From Hyphomicrobiales bacterium (GTDB taxonomy: Bacteria; Pseudomonadota; Alphaproteobacteria; Rhizobiales; JAJFHB01), in the NCBI GenBank assembly GCA_021775755.1, contig JAJFHE010000026.1, positions 35,780 to 99,779 on the forward strand: DNA of 64,000 bases, read 5' to 3'. The first letter of the stretch is position 1; each line of letters begins with the position of its first letter. The position numbers and the translations under genes were made by a program. Below are positions 33,015 through 41,340 of this stretch, piece by piece. Under the pieces are notes generated by a model that worked only from the letters and a program-made list of their open reading frames with translations, was not told where the DNA came from and searched no databases.

Positions 33015-33881
33015 CTATAGCGCCGGCAGCAAATCCTTGAGTGCGTCGAGCCTTGCGGAGCGGTAGTCCGCACGCCATGTCAGCAATGTCCTGATACCGG
33101 CAAATTTCTCCGGCAATGCACAGCGCTGAAACTTCCCTCCCGTCGAAACCGTATCCAGAACGGATTGCGGCACGACGGCAAAGCCGGTACCGGCCGACAC
33201 GCAGGCCAGAATGGCAAGATAAGACCCCATCGAAATAATGCCGCCGGGAACAATTCCGGAATCAGACAGCCAGGTGTCCAGATACCGCCGGTAGGCGCAG
33301 CCCGGTTCGAAGGCGACAATCGTTCTGCCGCTGATTTCGCGAGCATCTTGCAGGGACGGAAAGCTCTGAGGCGCGATCAGCAGCAGCTTCTCCTCAAACA
33401 CCGGCTGCGTGCGGATCTGCGGGAAAGACACGGGCTCGGCGATAAACGCCGCATCTATGTCATAGTTCAGAAGCCGCTCAACCAATCCGCCGGCGGTGTC
33501 CGTTTCCAGTTCGATTTCGACATCGCGATGAAGCGCATGATAGCGCGACAGAACAGCCGGCAACCGCGCCGCTGCCGTACTTTCCATGGTGCCGATCCGG
33601 AAGACGCCCCTCGGTTTATCCTCGTTCATGGCTTCTGAGGCTTCCATGGACAACTGCAGGAGCCGCTCGGCGTAAGACAGCAGCAGGTGGCCATCGGGCG
33701 TAAGTGTCAGACCGCGGCTGCGACGCCGGAACAGGGTCTTCTGAAGCTGCAGTTCAAGCTGCTTGATGCGCGTCGAGACATTCGACTGCACCCGGTTCAG
33801 CCTTGCCGCCGCCGCGGTGACGCTGCCCTCCACCGCTACCGCGTGGAATATCTCAAGGGACCTTAGATCGAGATTCTGCAT
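33015..33881 (-). CDS. LysR family transcriptional regulator
   Basis: A 288 aa regulator. The N-terminal winged helix-turn-helix spans about residues 1-60 (LRSLEIFHAVAVEGSVTAAAARLNRVQSNVSTRIKQLE), followed by the periplasmic-binding-protein-like effector domain. The start at 33881 is favoured by GGAGATATT just upstream. It is divergent from the MFS gene at 33991 with a 109 base shared control region, the standard layout for a LysR activator and its target. Confidence 0.92.
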   Translation of the reverse strand: MQNLDLRSLEIFHAVAVEGSVTAAAARLNRVQSNVSTRIKQLELQLQKTLFRRRSRGLTLTPDGHLLLSYAERLLQLSMEASEAMNEDKPRGVFRIGTMESTAAARLPAVLSRYHALHRDVEIELETDTAGGLVERLLNYDIDAAFIAEPVSFPQIRTQPVFEEKLLLIAPQSFPSLQDAREISGRTIVAFEPGCAYRRYLDTWLSDSGIVPGGIISMGSYLAILACVSAGTGFAVVPQSVLDTVSTGGKFQRCALPEKFAGIRTLLTWRADYRSARLDALKDLLPAL

Positions 33882-33913
33882 AATATCTCCAAATGAGAAT
33901 ACACAATCAATAT

Positions 33914-33930
33914 AATTCATTATTCGGAAT
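33914..33930. promoter_or_regulatory. Candidate LysR box
   Basis: ATTC (33915-33918) and GAAT (33927-33930) form an interrupted inverted repeat of the T-N11-A kind in the AT-rich gap between the divergent lysR and MFS genes. The symmetry is short, so this is only a candidate operator. Confidence 0.35.
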
Positions 33931-33990
33931 ATAAAGGGATCGATAGGGTGATGGCAATCAATCTGAAAATGCGTTTGACCGGAGGTCATC

Positions 33991-35172
33991 GTGGAAGCCC
34001 GTTATCCCGCCTTGCGCCTTACCCTGATCGGCCTCGCATCGCTGGCCCTGGCCATGGGCATCGGGCGGTTTGCGTTTACGCCTTTGCTGCCGATGATGCG
34101 CGAAGACGGTATTGTCACCATTGCCGATGGCGGCCTGCTCGCATCCGTTCATTTCCTCGGGTATCTGCTCGGCGCCGTATTCCTCACAAAGTTGTCCCTT
34201 CCTCCCAGATTGATGCTGCGTCTTTCTTTGCTGGCCATTGGCGCCGGGACCGCGGCAATGGGGCTAACCGACAATTTCTCTGCGTGGCTGGCACTGCGCG
34301 GGGTGGCCGGTGTGTGCAGCGCCTGGACGCTGATGTTCATCAGCACGTACTACGTTGCGCATCTGGCCGGCGGCGGCCACGCGGCCTGTCAGGGCTGGGT
34401 GTTCTCCGGCGTTGGTGCCGGAATAGCCGCTGCCGGACTGGCGTGTCTCGCATTTATGGCGCTTGATATCAGCAGCTCCCACGCTTGGTTGATACTCGGT
34501 GCCGTTTCACTGGCAGCAACCGCGATCGTGTACACTGCCATCGGTTCGGAAATCCCCTCGCAGTGGCCTGCCTCAAAGCAGCGGAAAACCGATCGAAGTC
34601 CGTTGGACTGGCGCCTCGTCATCGCCTACGGCACGATGGGCGCCGGCTACATCATCCCGGCTACCTATCTGCCCGTCATGGCACGCGAGATTGTGCCATC
34701 TCCCCTGATATTCGGATGGAGCTGGCCGGTTTTCGGGTTCGCCGCTTTCGCTTCGGCGGTCCTAGCGGCAAAACTGCACGGGCGATACTCCAACCGGCGG
34801 ATCTGGGCCGTATGCCACGTCGTCATGGCTGCCGGATTGATTCTCCCGGTTGTTCATCCGCACCTGACCGCAATAATCGCCGCGGGCCTTTGCGTCGGGG
34901 GAACATTCATGATCGTTACCATGGTGGGCATGAAGGAAGCGCATCGCATTGCTCCCCGCCAGGACGTGATGCGCCACATCGCCGTCATGACGGCGTCTTT
35001 CGCGACAGGCCAGATCGCCGGTCCGGTGTTTGCAACCGTTGTACACGGCCTTACCGGAACCTTCTCAGCTTCGCTGCTCGCCGCAAGCGTTGCGCTCATC
35101 GTAACAGCAGCAACGCTTCTTAGAGATGAGGCCGAACCGCGCCCGGTCAATCCTCAGCACACAAATTGTTAA
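33991..35172 (+). CDS. MFS transporter, YbfB/YjiJ-like
   Basis: A 393 aa inner-membrane protein with about twelve hydrophobic segments. The start region LASLALAMGIGRFAFTPLLPMM is diagnostic of the YbfB/YjiJ subfamily of the major facilitator superfamily. The substrate is not known; related proteins are usually called efflux transporters. The start is GTG at 33991 with GGAGG five bases ahead. It is probably controlled by the divergent LysR protein. Confidence 0.88.
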   Translation: MEARYPALRLTLIGLASLALAMGIGRFAFTPLLPMMREDGIVTIADGGLLASVHFLGYLLGAVFLTKLSLPPRLMLRLSLLAIGAGTAAMGLTDNFSAWLALRGVAGVCSAWTLMFISTYYVAHLAGGGHAACQGWVFSGVGAGIAAAGLACLAFMALDISSSHAWLILGAVSLAATAIVYTAIGSEIPSQWPASKQRKTDRSPLDWRLVIAYGTMGAGYIIPATYLPVMAREIVPSPLIFGWSWPVFGFAAFASAVLAAKLHGRYSNRRIWAVCHVVMAAGLILPVVHPHLTAIIAAGLCVGGTFMIVTMVGMKEAHRIAPRQDVMRHIAVMTASFATGQIAGPVFATVVHGLTGTFSASLLAASVALIVTAATLLRDEAEPRPVNPQHTNC

Positions 35173-35349
35173 CGATTGCAAACGCTTAGTTAACATCGGC
35201 TTCAGGCTTATTTAACCATAATCGCAAAACACTGTCGGTGTTGGTGATTCACGCCGGCCGTTAGTTGAGTGCGCACCCTGCCATCGGGTTTGGCGGGAAT
35301 TCCGATCAAGCCACGCAGCCCGGCAGGCCCGTTCCGGAGTACGCGTGGT

Positions 35350-36525
35350 ATGCGTTTCAAGTCCCTGCTTCTGACTGCCTCAACTTTTACGGCCCTGTCT
35401 CTTGCGGCTGCCACAACGATGGCAGCCGACATGGACATGGAATTCGATATCGACGAAGAATTCGACGACTGCCGCAGCGACATTGCCCTCAATGTCGCCG
35501 GGCAGGTCAACCGTGGCGTGCTCTACGCGGAGAACAGCGAAGTTGACGACATTTTCTTTGTCGACAACGACCATTCCTCAACCCGTGTGCGTTTCGACGC
35601 TATCGGCCGCATCGACTGCGACTGGCAGGTCGGCGCGCAGATCGAGGTGCAGTTTGAATCGAATTCCTCGGCCGCAATCCGCTTCGAGCAGGGCGGCGAC
35701 CCGGGGCCTAACAACTTTACCGAACGCAAACTGGAAGTCTGGTTCGACAACCGGACCTTCGGGCGTATCTGGCTCGGTCAGGGCAGCATGGCGTCCGACG
35801 GCACATCGGAGGTTGATCTGTCCGGCACCGACGTCGTCGGTTATGCCAGCGTGGCCGATATGGCGGGCGGCCTCGAGTTCGAGAACGGCGTGCGCATTTC
35901 GTCCGTCTCCGACAATTTCGACGGTCAAAGCCGCCGCGACCGCATCCGCTATGACAGCCCGACCATTGCCGGCTTCCGCCTCTCCTCATCCTATTCGGAC
36001 CGCGACCGCTGGGACGTCGCGCTGCGGTTTGCCGAACGCTTCGGCGGCGTGCAGGTGTCAACCGCAGTTGCGTTTTCCGACGACGGTGCCAACTCAGAAG
36101 CCGAGTACCGCATTGACGGTTCGGCATCGATCCTGTTCGACTTCGGTCTAAACTTCACGGTCGCCGCGGGCATGGACGAAAACGCTGAAGACGGTCGCGA
36201 CAACGCCGTCCGCGATCCGTATTTCGTTTACGGCAAAGTAGGCTGGATATTCGATGTGTTCGACTTCGGCAGCACGGCCGTCGCCGTCGATTACCAGATG
36301 ACCCGCAATCTCGATGCCCAAGACGATGAGTTTGAAAGTTACGGCGCCTTTTTCGTACAGCGCATCGATCACGTGGGGACCGAATTCTATGCCGGCGTGC
36401 GGCTTCACGAACTCAACGCGACACCGGTTGGCCTGCCCGTCGCCGGTACCAATTTCACAGCTACGGCGGATGATTCCCCGGCAAATGTGCTGGCGGTGAC
36501 CACCGGCGCGCGCGTCAAATTCTAA
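35350..36525 (+). CDS. Outer membrane porin, copy 2
   Basis: A 391 aa porin with a signal peptide (MRFKSLLLTAS..., cleavage near TMAAD) and a C-terminal Phe (GARVKF). It repeats copy 1 segment by segment: DDCRSDIALNVAGQVNR, VQFESNSSAAIRFEQ, GRIWLGQGSMASDGTSEVDLS, GLEFENGVRI. It has a more acidic N-terminus (MDMEFDIDEEFDD). The frame is open from 35269, but the ATG at 35350 gives a proper signal peptide and has GGAG about ten bases upstream. The paired lipoprotein gene follows after 18 bases. Confidence 0.88.
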   Translation: MRFKSLLLTASTFTALSLAAATTMAADMDMEFDIDEEFDDCRSDIALNVAGQVNRGVLYAENSEVDDIFFVDNDHSSTRVRFDAIGRIDCDWQVGAQIEVQFESNSSAAIRFEQGGDPGPNNFTERKLEVWFDNRTFGRIWLGQGSMASDGTSEVDLSGTDVVGYASVADMAGGLEFENGVRISSVSDNFDGQSRRDRIRYDSPTIAGFRLSSSYSDRDRWDVALRFAERFGGVQVSTAVAFSDDGANSEAEYRIDGSASILFDFGLNFTVAAGMDENAEDGRDNAVRDPYFVYGKVGWIFDVFDFGSTAVAVDYQMTRNLDAQDDEFESYGAFFVQRIDHVGTEFYAGVRLHELNATPVGLPVAGTNFTATADDSPANVLAVTTGARVKF

Positions 36526-36543
36526 CGAGAGAGCAGTTCGGCC

Positions 36544-36822
36544 ATGCCCAATTGTGCGAAAGCATTACGTGCCACGTGCCTTGCCGCCGTTTCATGCGCA
36601 ACGGTCACCTTGCTGAGTGGCTGCGTCACCGGCGGATACGACAGTTTTCAGTATCACGAGACACACGAAATTCCGCTCGGCCCGGGACTGATCAGCGATG
36701 ATAGTGGTGACTACACACTCGCGCATCGCGAGTTCGGGGGCTCATCGGCACAAAGGACCGCGTCATCTCCAGTGCGCGCTCCCTCGTCCGGCGGCCTGAA
36801 CGAGGCCTCAACTCCTGAATAA
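36544..36822 (+). CDS. Small lipoprotein linked to porin, copy 2
   Basis: A 92 aa lipoprotein with lipobox LLSGC (Cys near residue 27). The mature chain CVTGGYDSFQYHETHEIPLGPGL and the tail SSGGLNEASTPE mirror the copy at 31235. The shared invariant parts are CVTGGY, FQYHE, HEIP, GPGL, DYT, SGG and STPE. Function unknown. It converges on zapE with only 13 bases between stop codons. Confidence 0.75.
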   Translation: MPNCAKALRATCLAAVSCATVTLLSGCVTGGYDSFQYHETHEIPLGPGLISDDSGDYTLAHREFGGSSAQRTASSPVRAPSSGGLNEASTPE

Positions 36823-36835
36823 TGCCGCCGCCCCG

Positions 36836-37954
36836 TCAGCTGCAGTGACCGAGCGCCATGTAGTCGTCCGACTGCATTTCCAGAAGGCGCGACACGGTGC
36901 GCGCGAATTCGAACGTTCCATCGCCCGCCGGATAGATCTTGTCGGGCGGCACGGCGGCTGAAGCGATAAGTTTGACACGCGCGTTGTAAAGCGTATCGAT
37001 CAGATTGACGAAGCGCCGCGCCTCGTTGCGCTTTTCCGGCCCAAGCGACGGGATCTTCTCAAGAAGCAGCGTATGGAAACTGCGGGCGATCTTGAGATAG
37101 TCCGCCGCTCCCAAAGGTTGCTCGCAAAGGTCGGCGAACCCGAACCGCGCGACGCCTTTGGCCACTTCGGGCACGTGCACCGTACGCCCCTTGACCTCAA
37201 GCCCGCCCGGCATCCCGCGGTCAGTATGCGTCAGCCGGACCCATACTTCCTGCATCCGTGTATCCGCGTCTTCGCCGAGCGGCGAATAAAATACCGGCAT
37301 GCCGTTGAGGTGACTCATCCTGTAGTCGAGCGGACCATCCAGTGCCGAGACGTTTAGCCGTTCCTTGAGCAGCGAAATGAAGGGCAGGAACAGTGCCCGG
37401 TTCAGGCCGTGTTCGTAGAGCGTGTCGGGGTGTCGGTTGGACGTTGCGACGACGACGATGCCGCGCTCGAACAGCGCCGTGAACAGGCGGCCAAGAATCA
37501 TCGCATCGGCAATATCGGTGACCTGAAACTCATCGAAACAGAGAAGTTTCGCATCGCGTGCGATCTTGTCGGCAACCGGTGGTATGGGGTCGGCACCGGC
37601 CACATAGCCCTTGGACTTGCCCTGCCGAAAGTGATGCACCTCATCGTGCACATTCTGCATGAACTCATGAAAATGAATGCGCGTCTTGGGCGCAATTGGC
37701 GCAAGCTCGTAGAACAGATCCATCAGCATGGTTTTGCCGCGCCCGACGCCGCCATGCACATAAAGGCCACGAGGCACTTCGATGCGCGGGGCAAACCACG
37801 CGCCGAGACCGCTCTTGCGGCCGGCCGAGTGATAGGTTGCCAGATGCCCGCTAAGCTCACTGAGCGATCGGACAATCTCAAGCTGATGGTCGTCCGCTTC
37901 AAGATCGCCGGATGCAACAAGCCCGGCGTAGTGCTCTGTCAATTCATCGGTCAT
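36836..37954 (-). CDS. zapE: Cell division ATPase ZapE (AFG1-like)
   Basis: A 372 aa AAA-type ATPase. Walker A is GGVGRGKTMLMDLF, Walker B LLCFDEFQVTDIADAM, and YVHGGVGRG precedes the P-loop as in the AFG1/ZapE family. In E. coli ZapE associates with FtsZ; mitochondrial AFG1 acts in protein quality control. In rhizobia it commonly stands next to mdh, from which it is here separated by about 7 kb. Confidence 0.93.
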   Translation of the reverse strand: MTDELTEHYAGLVASGDLEADDHQLEIVRSLSELSGHLATYHSAGRKSGLGAWFAPRIEVPRGLYVHGGVGRGKTMLMDLFYELAPIAPKTRIHFHEFMQNVHDEVHHFRQGKSKGYVAGADPIPPVADKIARDAKLLCFDEFQVTDIADAMILGRLFTALFERGIVVVATSNRHPDTLYEHGLNRALFLPFISLLKERLNVSALDGPLDYRMSHLNGMPVFYSPLGEDADTRMQEVWVRLTHTDRGMPGGLEVKGRTVHVPEVAKGVARFGFADLCEQPLGAADYLKIARSFHTLLLEKIPSLGPEKRNEARRFVNLIDTLYNARVKLIASAAVPPDKIYPAGDGTFEFARTVSRLLEMQSDDYMALGHCS

Positions 37955-38061
37955 GACAAAATGCGCAAGCGGACGGCCTTGGGAGAGATCGTAAACCCGG
38001 GTCAGTTCACCGGCTTGTTAGCAGACCAGCACACGAAGCGCAAAGCCCACGAACCCCAGGT

Positions 38062-38385
38062 TCAGGCGGCGGGGCCTTCGGCGATCATCGGCGCGTCTTC
38101 CCAGGCATCGCCGGCCGCCACAATACAGGCAATTCCTTCGGGCGAGGTGAGCAGCACCGTCCACGTTCCGGCCGCGGAGACATAGACCTCCATCATGCCG
38201 CGCGTCGATACCAGGCCCATCGCCTTGCGGGTTTCCTGATAGCGTGTGCCCAGAAGCTGGATGACCTTTTCATGCCGGCCGCATTCGACCGCTCCCGCAG
38301 GCGTTGGCAGTGCGGAAGATGACAGCGCGAAAACGGCGGCGCCAAGCGCGGCGCTCAAACAAGACTTTACATGAATACCAGGCAT
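38062..38385 (-). CDS. Small exported protein with occluded ribosome binding site
   Basis: A 107 aa protein with a Sec signal peptide (SCLSAALGAAVFALSSS..., cleavage likely near AGAVE). The mature part contains ECGRHEKVIQLLGTRYQETRKAMGLVSTRG, then MEVYVSAAGTWTVLLTSPEGIACIVAAGDAW. Two cysteines could form a disulphide. Similar periplasmic proteins occur widely in alphaproteobacteria without known role. The Shine-Dalgarno GGAGG is five bases before the ATG and lies in the 3' arm of a stable hairpin (38389-38427). Confidence 0.75.
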   Translation of the reverse strand: MPGIHVKSCLSAALGAAVFALSSSALPTPAGAVECGRHEKVIQLLGTRYQETRKAMGLVSTRGMMEVYVSAAGTWTVLLTSPEGIACIVAAGDAWEDAPMIAEGPAA

Positions 38386-38388
38386 AAA

Positions 38389-38427
38389 AACCTCCGTATG
38401 GCGACCGAAGCGGCATCGACGGAGGTT
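38389..38427 (-). promoter_or_regulatory. Hairpin that hides the Shine-Dalgarno of the 38385 gene
   Basis: In the minus-sense RNA, AACCUCCGU (38427-38419) pairs perfectly with ACGGAGGUU (38397-38389). Inside, AUG pairs with CAU and CCG with CGG. The 3' arm contains the complete GGAGG of the downstream gene, five bases from its start codon. This is the form expected of an RNA thermometer or other translation switch. Confidence 0.6.
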
Positions 38428-38551
38428 GCATAACCATGCAGATGTCAGACGCGCTTCGGTGCAACTATGTCGATGGCGTCTCCCATCGGGTTGCTCCCTG
38501 CTGCTATGACTTCTGCCAAAAGGCTAGCCTAACGTGTTTAATGAAATGACA

Positions 38552-38581
38552 ACGGCACGCGGTCCCGGGACCGCGTGCCGT
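38552..38581 (-). terminator. Perfect 30 bp palindrome after mmsA
   Basis: ACGGCACGCGGTCCC is followed directly by its exact reverse complement. It lies 27 bases beyond the mmsA stop codon. In the minus direction it is followed by TTGTCATTTCATT, a poor T tract. It is most simply the transcription terminator or mRNA 3' stabiliser of mmsA. Confidence 0.55.
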
Positions 38582-38607
38582 CGCTTGAGAAATCAGTTTG
38601 TGTGCCT

Positions 38608-40107
38608 TCAGCTCATCGTCGGAATGACGAATTCAGCCCCTTCTTTCATACCCGACGGCCACCTCGATGTGACTGTTTTCGTGCGGGTATAGAATCGAAT
38701 CGAATCAGTGCCATGCTGGTTCAAGTCGCCAAAGGAGGAGCGTTTCCAGCCGCCAAAGGTGTGATAGGCAAGCGGCACCGGGATTGGCACATTGACACCG
38801 ACCATACCGATGTTGATGCGCGAGCAGAAGTCGCGTGCTGCATCGCCGTCACGGGTATAGATGGCAACGCCATTGCCGTATTCATGATTGAGCGGCAACG
38901 CGATCGCATCTTCGTATGTCTTAGCCCGCACCACCGACAGCACAGGGCCGAAGATTTCTTCCTTGTAGATCTTCATGTCCGGTGTGACATTGTCGAACAG
39001 GCAGCCGCCCATGAAGTAGCCGTCTTCGTAACCCTGCATGGCGAAATCGCGGCCATCGACACGCAGCGCCGCGCCTTCCTCTACGCCGAGATCCACATAC
39101 CCTCTGACGCGTTCAAGCGCCTGCGCGTTGACCAGCGGCCCGAGGTCCGCTTCGCGGTCGGATGAGGGACCGATGCGCAGGGACTCAACACGCGGAATCA
39201 ATTTTTCAACGAGCGCGTCGGCGGTTTTCTCACCGACAGGCACCGCAACCGATATCGCCATGCAACGTTCGCCGGCCGAACCGTAGCCCGCACCGATGAG
39301 CGCATCCACGGCCTGGTCGAGATCGGCATCGGGCATGATGATCATGTGGTTCTTCGCACCGCCGAAACACTGCACGCGCTTTGACGCTGCGGTGCCCCGC
39401 GTATAGACGTATTCCGCGATCGGCGTCGAGCCGACAAAGCCGACGGCCTGGATGACCGGATCGTCGAGTATTGCGTCGACCGCTTCCTTGTCCCCGTTGA
39501 CGACGTTCAAAATGCCAGCCGGCAACCCGGCTTCGAGCATAAGTTCAGCCAGCCGCATCGGTACCGAGGGATCACGTTCCGACGGCTTCAGGATAAAGGC
39601 GTTGCCGCAGGCAATGGCGGGGGCGAACTTCCACATCGGGATCATCGCCGGAAAGTTGAACGGCGTAATGCCGGCAACGACACCAAGCGGCTGCCGCATG
39701 GAGTACATATCGATGCCAGGTCCCGCCCCTTCGGTGAACTCGCCCTTCAGAAGATGCGGAATGCCGCAGACGAATTCACACACTTCAACACCGCGCTGGA
39801 TATCGCCGTGCGAGTCCGGCACCGTCTTGCCGTGCTCGATCGAGAGCAGTTCGGCGAGCGCTTCCTTTTCTTTAGCGACGAGTTCGAGAAATTTGAAAAA
39901 CACCCGTGCGCGCACTTGCGGGTTCTTCGCTGCCCAGGCAGGTTGCGCGGCGCGGGCATTTTCCACCGCCGCAGCCATTTCTTCCGCATTCGCCAGGGCA
40001 ACACGCGCCTGAACCTCACCCGTGTTCGGATTGTAAACGTCCGCAAAGCGCCCGCTTTTGCCTGCGACACGCTCTCCTCCAATATAATGTCCGATATCCT
40101 TGGTCAT
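38608..40107 (-). CDS. mmsA: Methylmalonate-semialdehyde dehydrogenase (acylating)
   Basis: A 499 aa CoA-dependent aldehyde dehydrogenase that converts methylmalonate semialdehyde (valine, thymine and myo-inositol catabolism) to propionyl-CoA. It has the family start MTKDIGHYIGG, PFNFPAMIPMWKFAPA, VGFVGSTPIAEYVY and the catalytic Cys in GERCMAIS, and ends with GGWKRSSFGD. The frame opens earlier at a TTG (40131), but the ATG at 40107 matches relatives and has GGGGAG upstream. Confidence 0.94.
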   Translation of the reverse strand: MTKDIGHYIGGERVAGKSGRFADVYNPNTGEVQARVALANAEEMAAAVENARAAQPAWAAKNPQVRARVFFKFLELVAKEKEALAELLSIEHGKTVPDSHGDIQRGVEVCEFVCGIPHLLKGEFTEGAGPGIDMYSMRQPLGVVAGITPFNFPAMIPMWKFAPAIACGNAFILKPSERDPSVPMRLAELMLEAGLPAGILNVVNGDKEAVDAILDDPVIQAVGFVGSTPIAEYVYTRGTAASKRVQCFGGAKNHMIIMPDADLDQAVDALIGAGYGSAGERCMAISVAVPVGEKTADALVEKLIPRVESLRIGPSSDREADLGPLVNAQALERVRGYVDLGVEEGAALRVDGRDFAMQGYEDGYFMGGCLFDNVTPDMKIYKEEIFGPVLSVVRAKTYEDAIALPLNHEYGNGVAIYTRDGDAARDFCSRINIGMVGVNVPIPVPLAYHTFGGWKRSSFGDLNQHGTDSIRFYTRTKTVTSRWPSGMKEGAEFVIPTMS

Positions 40108-40324
40108 GAACTCCCCATCCGGCGGTTTCAATGTCTGAAATTGAGCCGAAACTACTGGCCATTCCGGCGTGCGGCAAGCTCCAAATTAGCGCGGCAACTG
40201 GTGCCAATTGGACCGCCGCCGGTGGTTCCGATGTCCGGAGCCCGCCGCACGGACCTGACGCAAACGTAGTGGTGCAAAATATGCCATTCAACAGTGCGTC
40301 TTAACGGTTTCGGAAATAATTCAC

Positions 40325-40336
40325 TTTGTATACAAA
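40325..40336. promoter_or_regulatory. Palindrome TTTGTATACAAA, GntR-like operator candidate
   Basis: A perfect 12 bp palindrome containing TTGTATACAA, the half-site style typical of GntR/FCD-type operators. It lies about 220 bases upstream of mmsA and 190 upstream of the response regulator. No GntR gene is in the window, so the assignment is inference from motif shape. Confidence 0.35.
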
Positions 40337-40484
40337 TCTGTTTCTCGCAAAATACTGCAAAAAACCACCGATCAATATGTGGAATCCTATTAACTGAATC
40401 GCAAAGCTAACCCGTTAAAAGGGAAGCCTGGAACGACCGCAACGGGGAACCTCCTTTTCTTTATTGCTCATCTCAATTGCCTCC

Positions 40485-40516
40485 GGCCTGCATCGCACCA
40501 CGGTGCAATACAGGCC
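40485..40516 (+). promoter_or_regulatory. Stem-loop in response regulator leader
   Basis: GGCCTG (40485-40490) pairs with CAGGCC (40511-40516), and inside it GCACC pairs with GGTGC. The structure ends right before the AAAGG ribosome binding site of the 40528 start, so it could tune translation. A terminator role is unlikely because no T tract follows. Confidence 0.45.
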
Positions 40517-40527
40517 AAAGGTTGCGT

Positions 40528-41325
40528 ATGACACTCGAGGGCGCCATGGAAGACGGAAAATCAGTCATTGTCGTCGAAGACAGTTCGACCGTGCAGAAAA
40601 TCATCACACATTCGCTGTCGGAGGCCGGCTTTGAGGTTGTGACGTATCCGTCCATCAACGATGTGCTGGAAATGCCGCCTGAAGGTTGTATGCATGTAGC
40701 GATCGTCGATCTGATCCTGCCGGGCATCGGCGGCATCACCGGCATTCCGTTGCTGCGCGAGAAATGGCCGGACATTGGTGTCATTGCCATGACCAGCGGC
40801 TCGGAACTGATGAATGCCGACACGCTGCTCACAACTGCACGCAAGGTCGGGGCGCACAGAATTCTGCGCAAGCCCTTCGCCGAACCCGAATTGCTCGAAA
40901 GTGTCGGCGACTTGGTCGCGCACGGCTTCGGAGACGACGAACGCGACAGGCGGATACTGGTGGTCGAAGACAGCCGCACCATGCGCAAGTTTGTGAAGAG
41001 GGCCCTCAGGCACGCCGAGTACGATGTCCTCGAAGCCGGATCCATGGAAGAAGCACTCGAGGCGCCCGACATCCTTGGCGTCGATCTTATCATCACCGAC
41101 ATTTTCATGCCGGGCCGCGGCGGCGTGGAACTCATCATTGAGGTCCGCAAGAACTGGCCGGACGTACCGATCATCGCCATGTCGGGCGGCTACGGCAAAG
41201 ACGGGGATAATCTCGAAAATGCCCTTTCCGCCGCTTTGAAGGTCGGGGCGAACGCGGCGCTCAACAAACCGTTCACCGAACCGCAGCTGATCAACGCGGT
41301 AGAGCAGCTGATCGACGCCGCCTGA
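40528..41325 (+). CDS. Response regulator with two receiver domains
   Basis: A 265 aa protein made of two REC domains and nothing else. The first has VVEDSST, phospho-acceptor Asp in AIVDLILPG, IAMTSGS and the lysine in RKPFAEP. The second has VVEDSRT, Asp in IITDIFMPG, IAMSGGY and NKPFTEP. Both sites are complete, so both could accept phosphate. With no output domain it must act through protein contacts or as a phosphate sink in a phosphorelay. No partner kinase is in the window. An alternative start is 40546 (MEDGKS), which has its own GAGG. Confidence 0.9.
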   Translation: MTLEGAMEDGKSVIVVEDSSTVQKIITHSLSEAGFEVVTYPSINDVLEMPPEGCMHVAIVDLILPGIGGITGIPLLREKWPDIGVIAMTSGSELMNADTLLTTARKVGAHRILRKPFAEPELLESVGDLVAHGFGDDERDRRILVVEDSRTMRKFVKRALRHAEYDVLEAGSMEEALEAPDILGVDLIITDIFMPGRGGVELIIEVRKNWPDVPIIAMSGGYGKDGDNLENALSAALKVGANAALNKPFTEPQLINAVEQLIDAA

Positions 41326-41340
41326 TCACGCGTCGGCGGG

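Larger units (their letters stand above)
40108..40527. promoter_or_regulatory. Divergent mmsA / response regulator control region
   Basis: A 420 base gap without a gene. It contains an AT-rich core (40310-40400) with the palindrome TTTGTATACAAA, an inverted repeat CCCGTT...AACGGG around 40410-40446, and a stem-loop just before the response regulator gene (40485-40516). No tRNA or small gene is evident. Confidence 0.5.
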
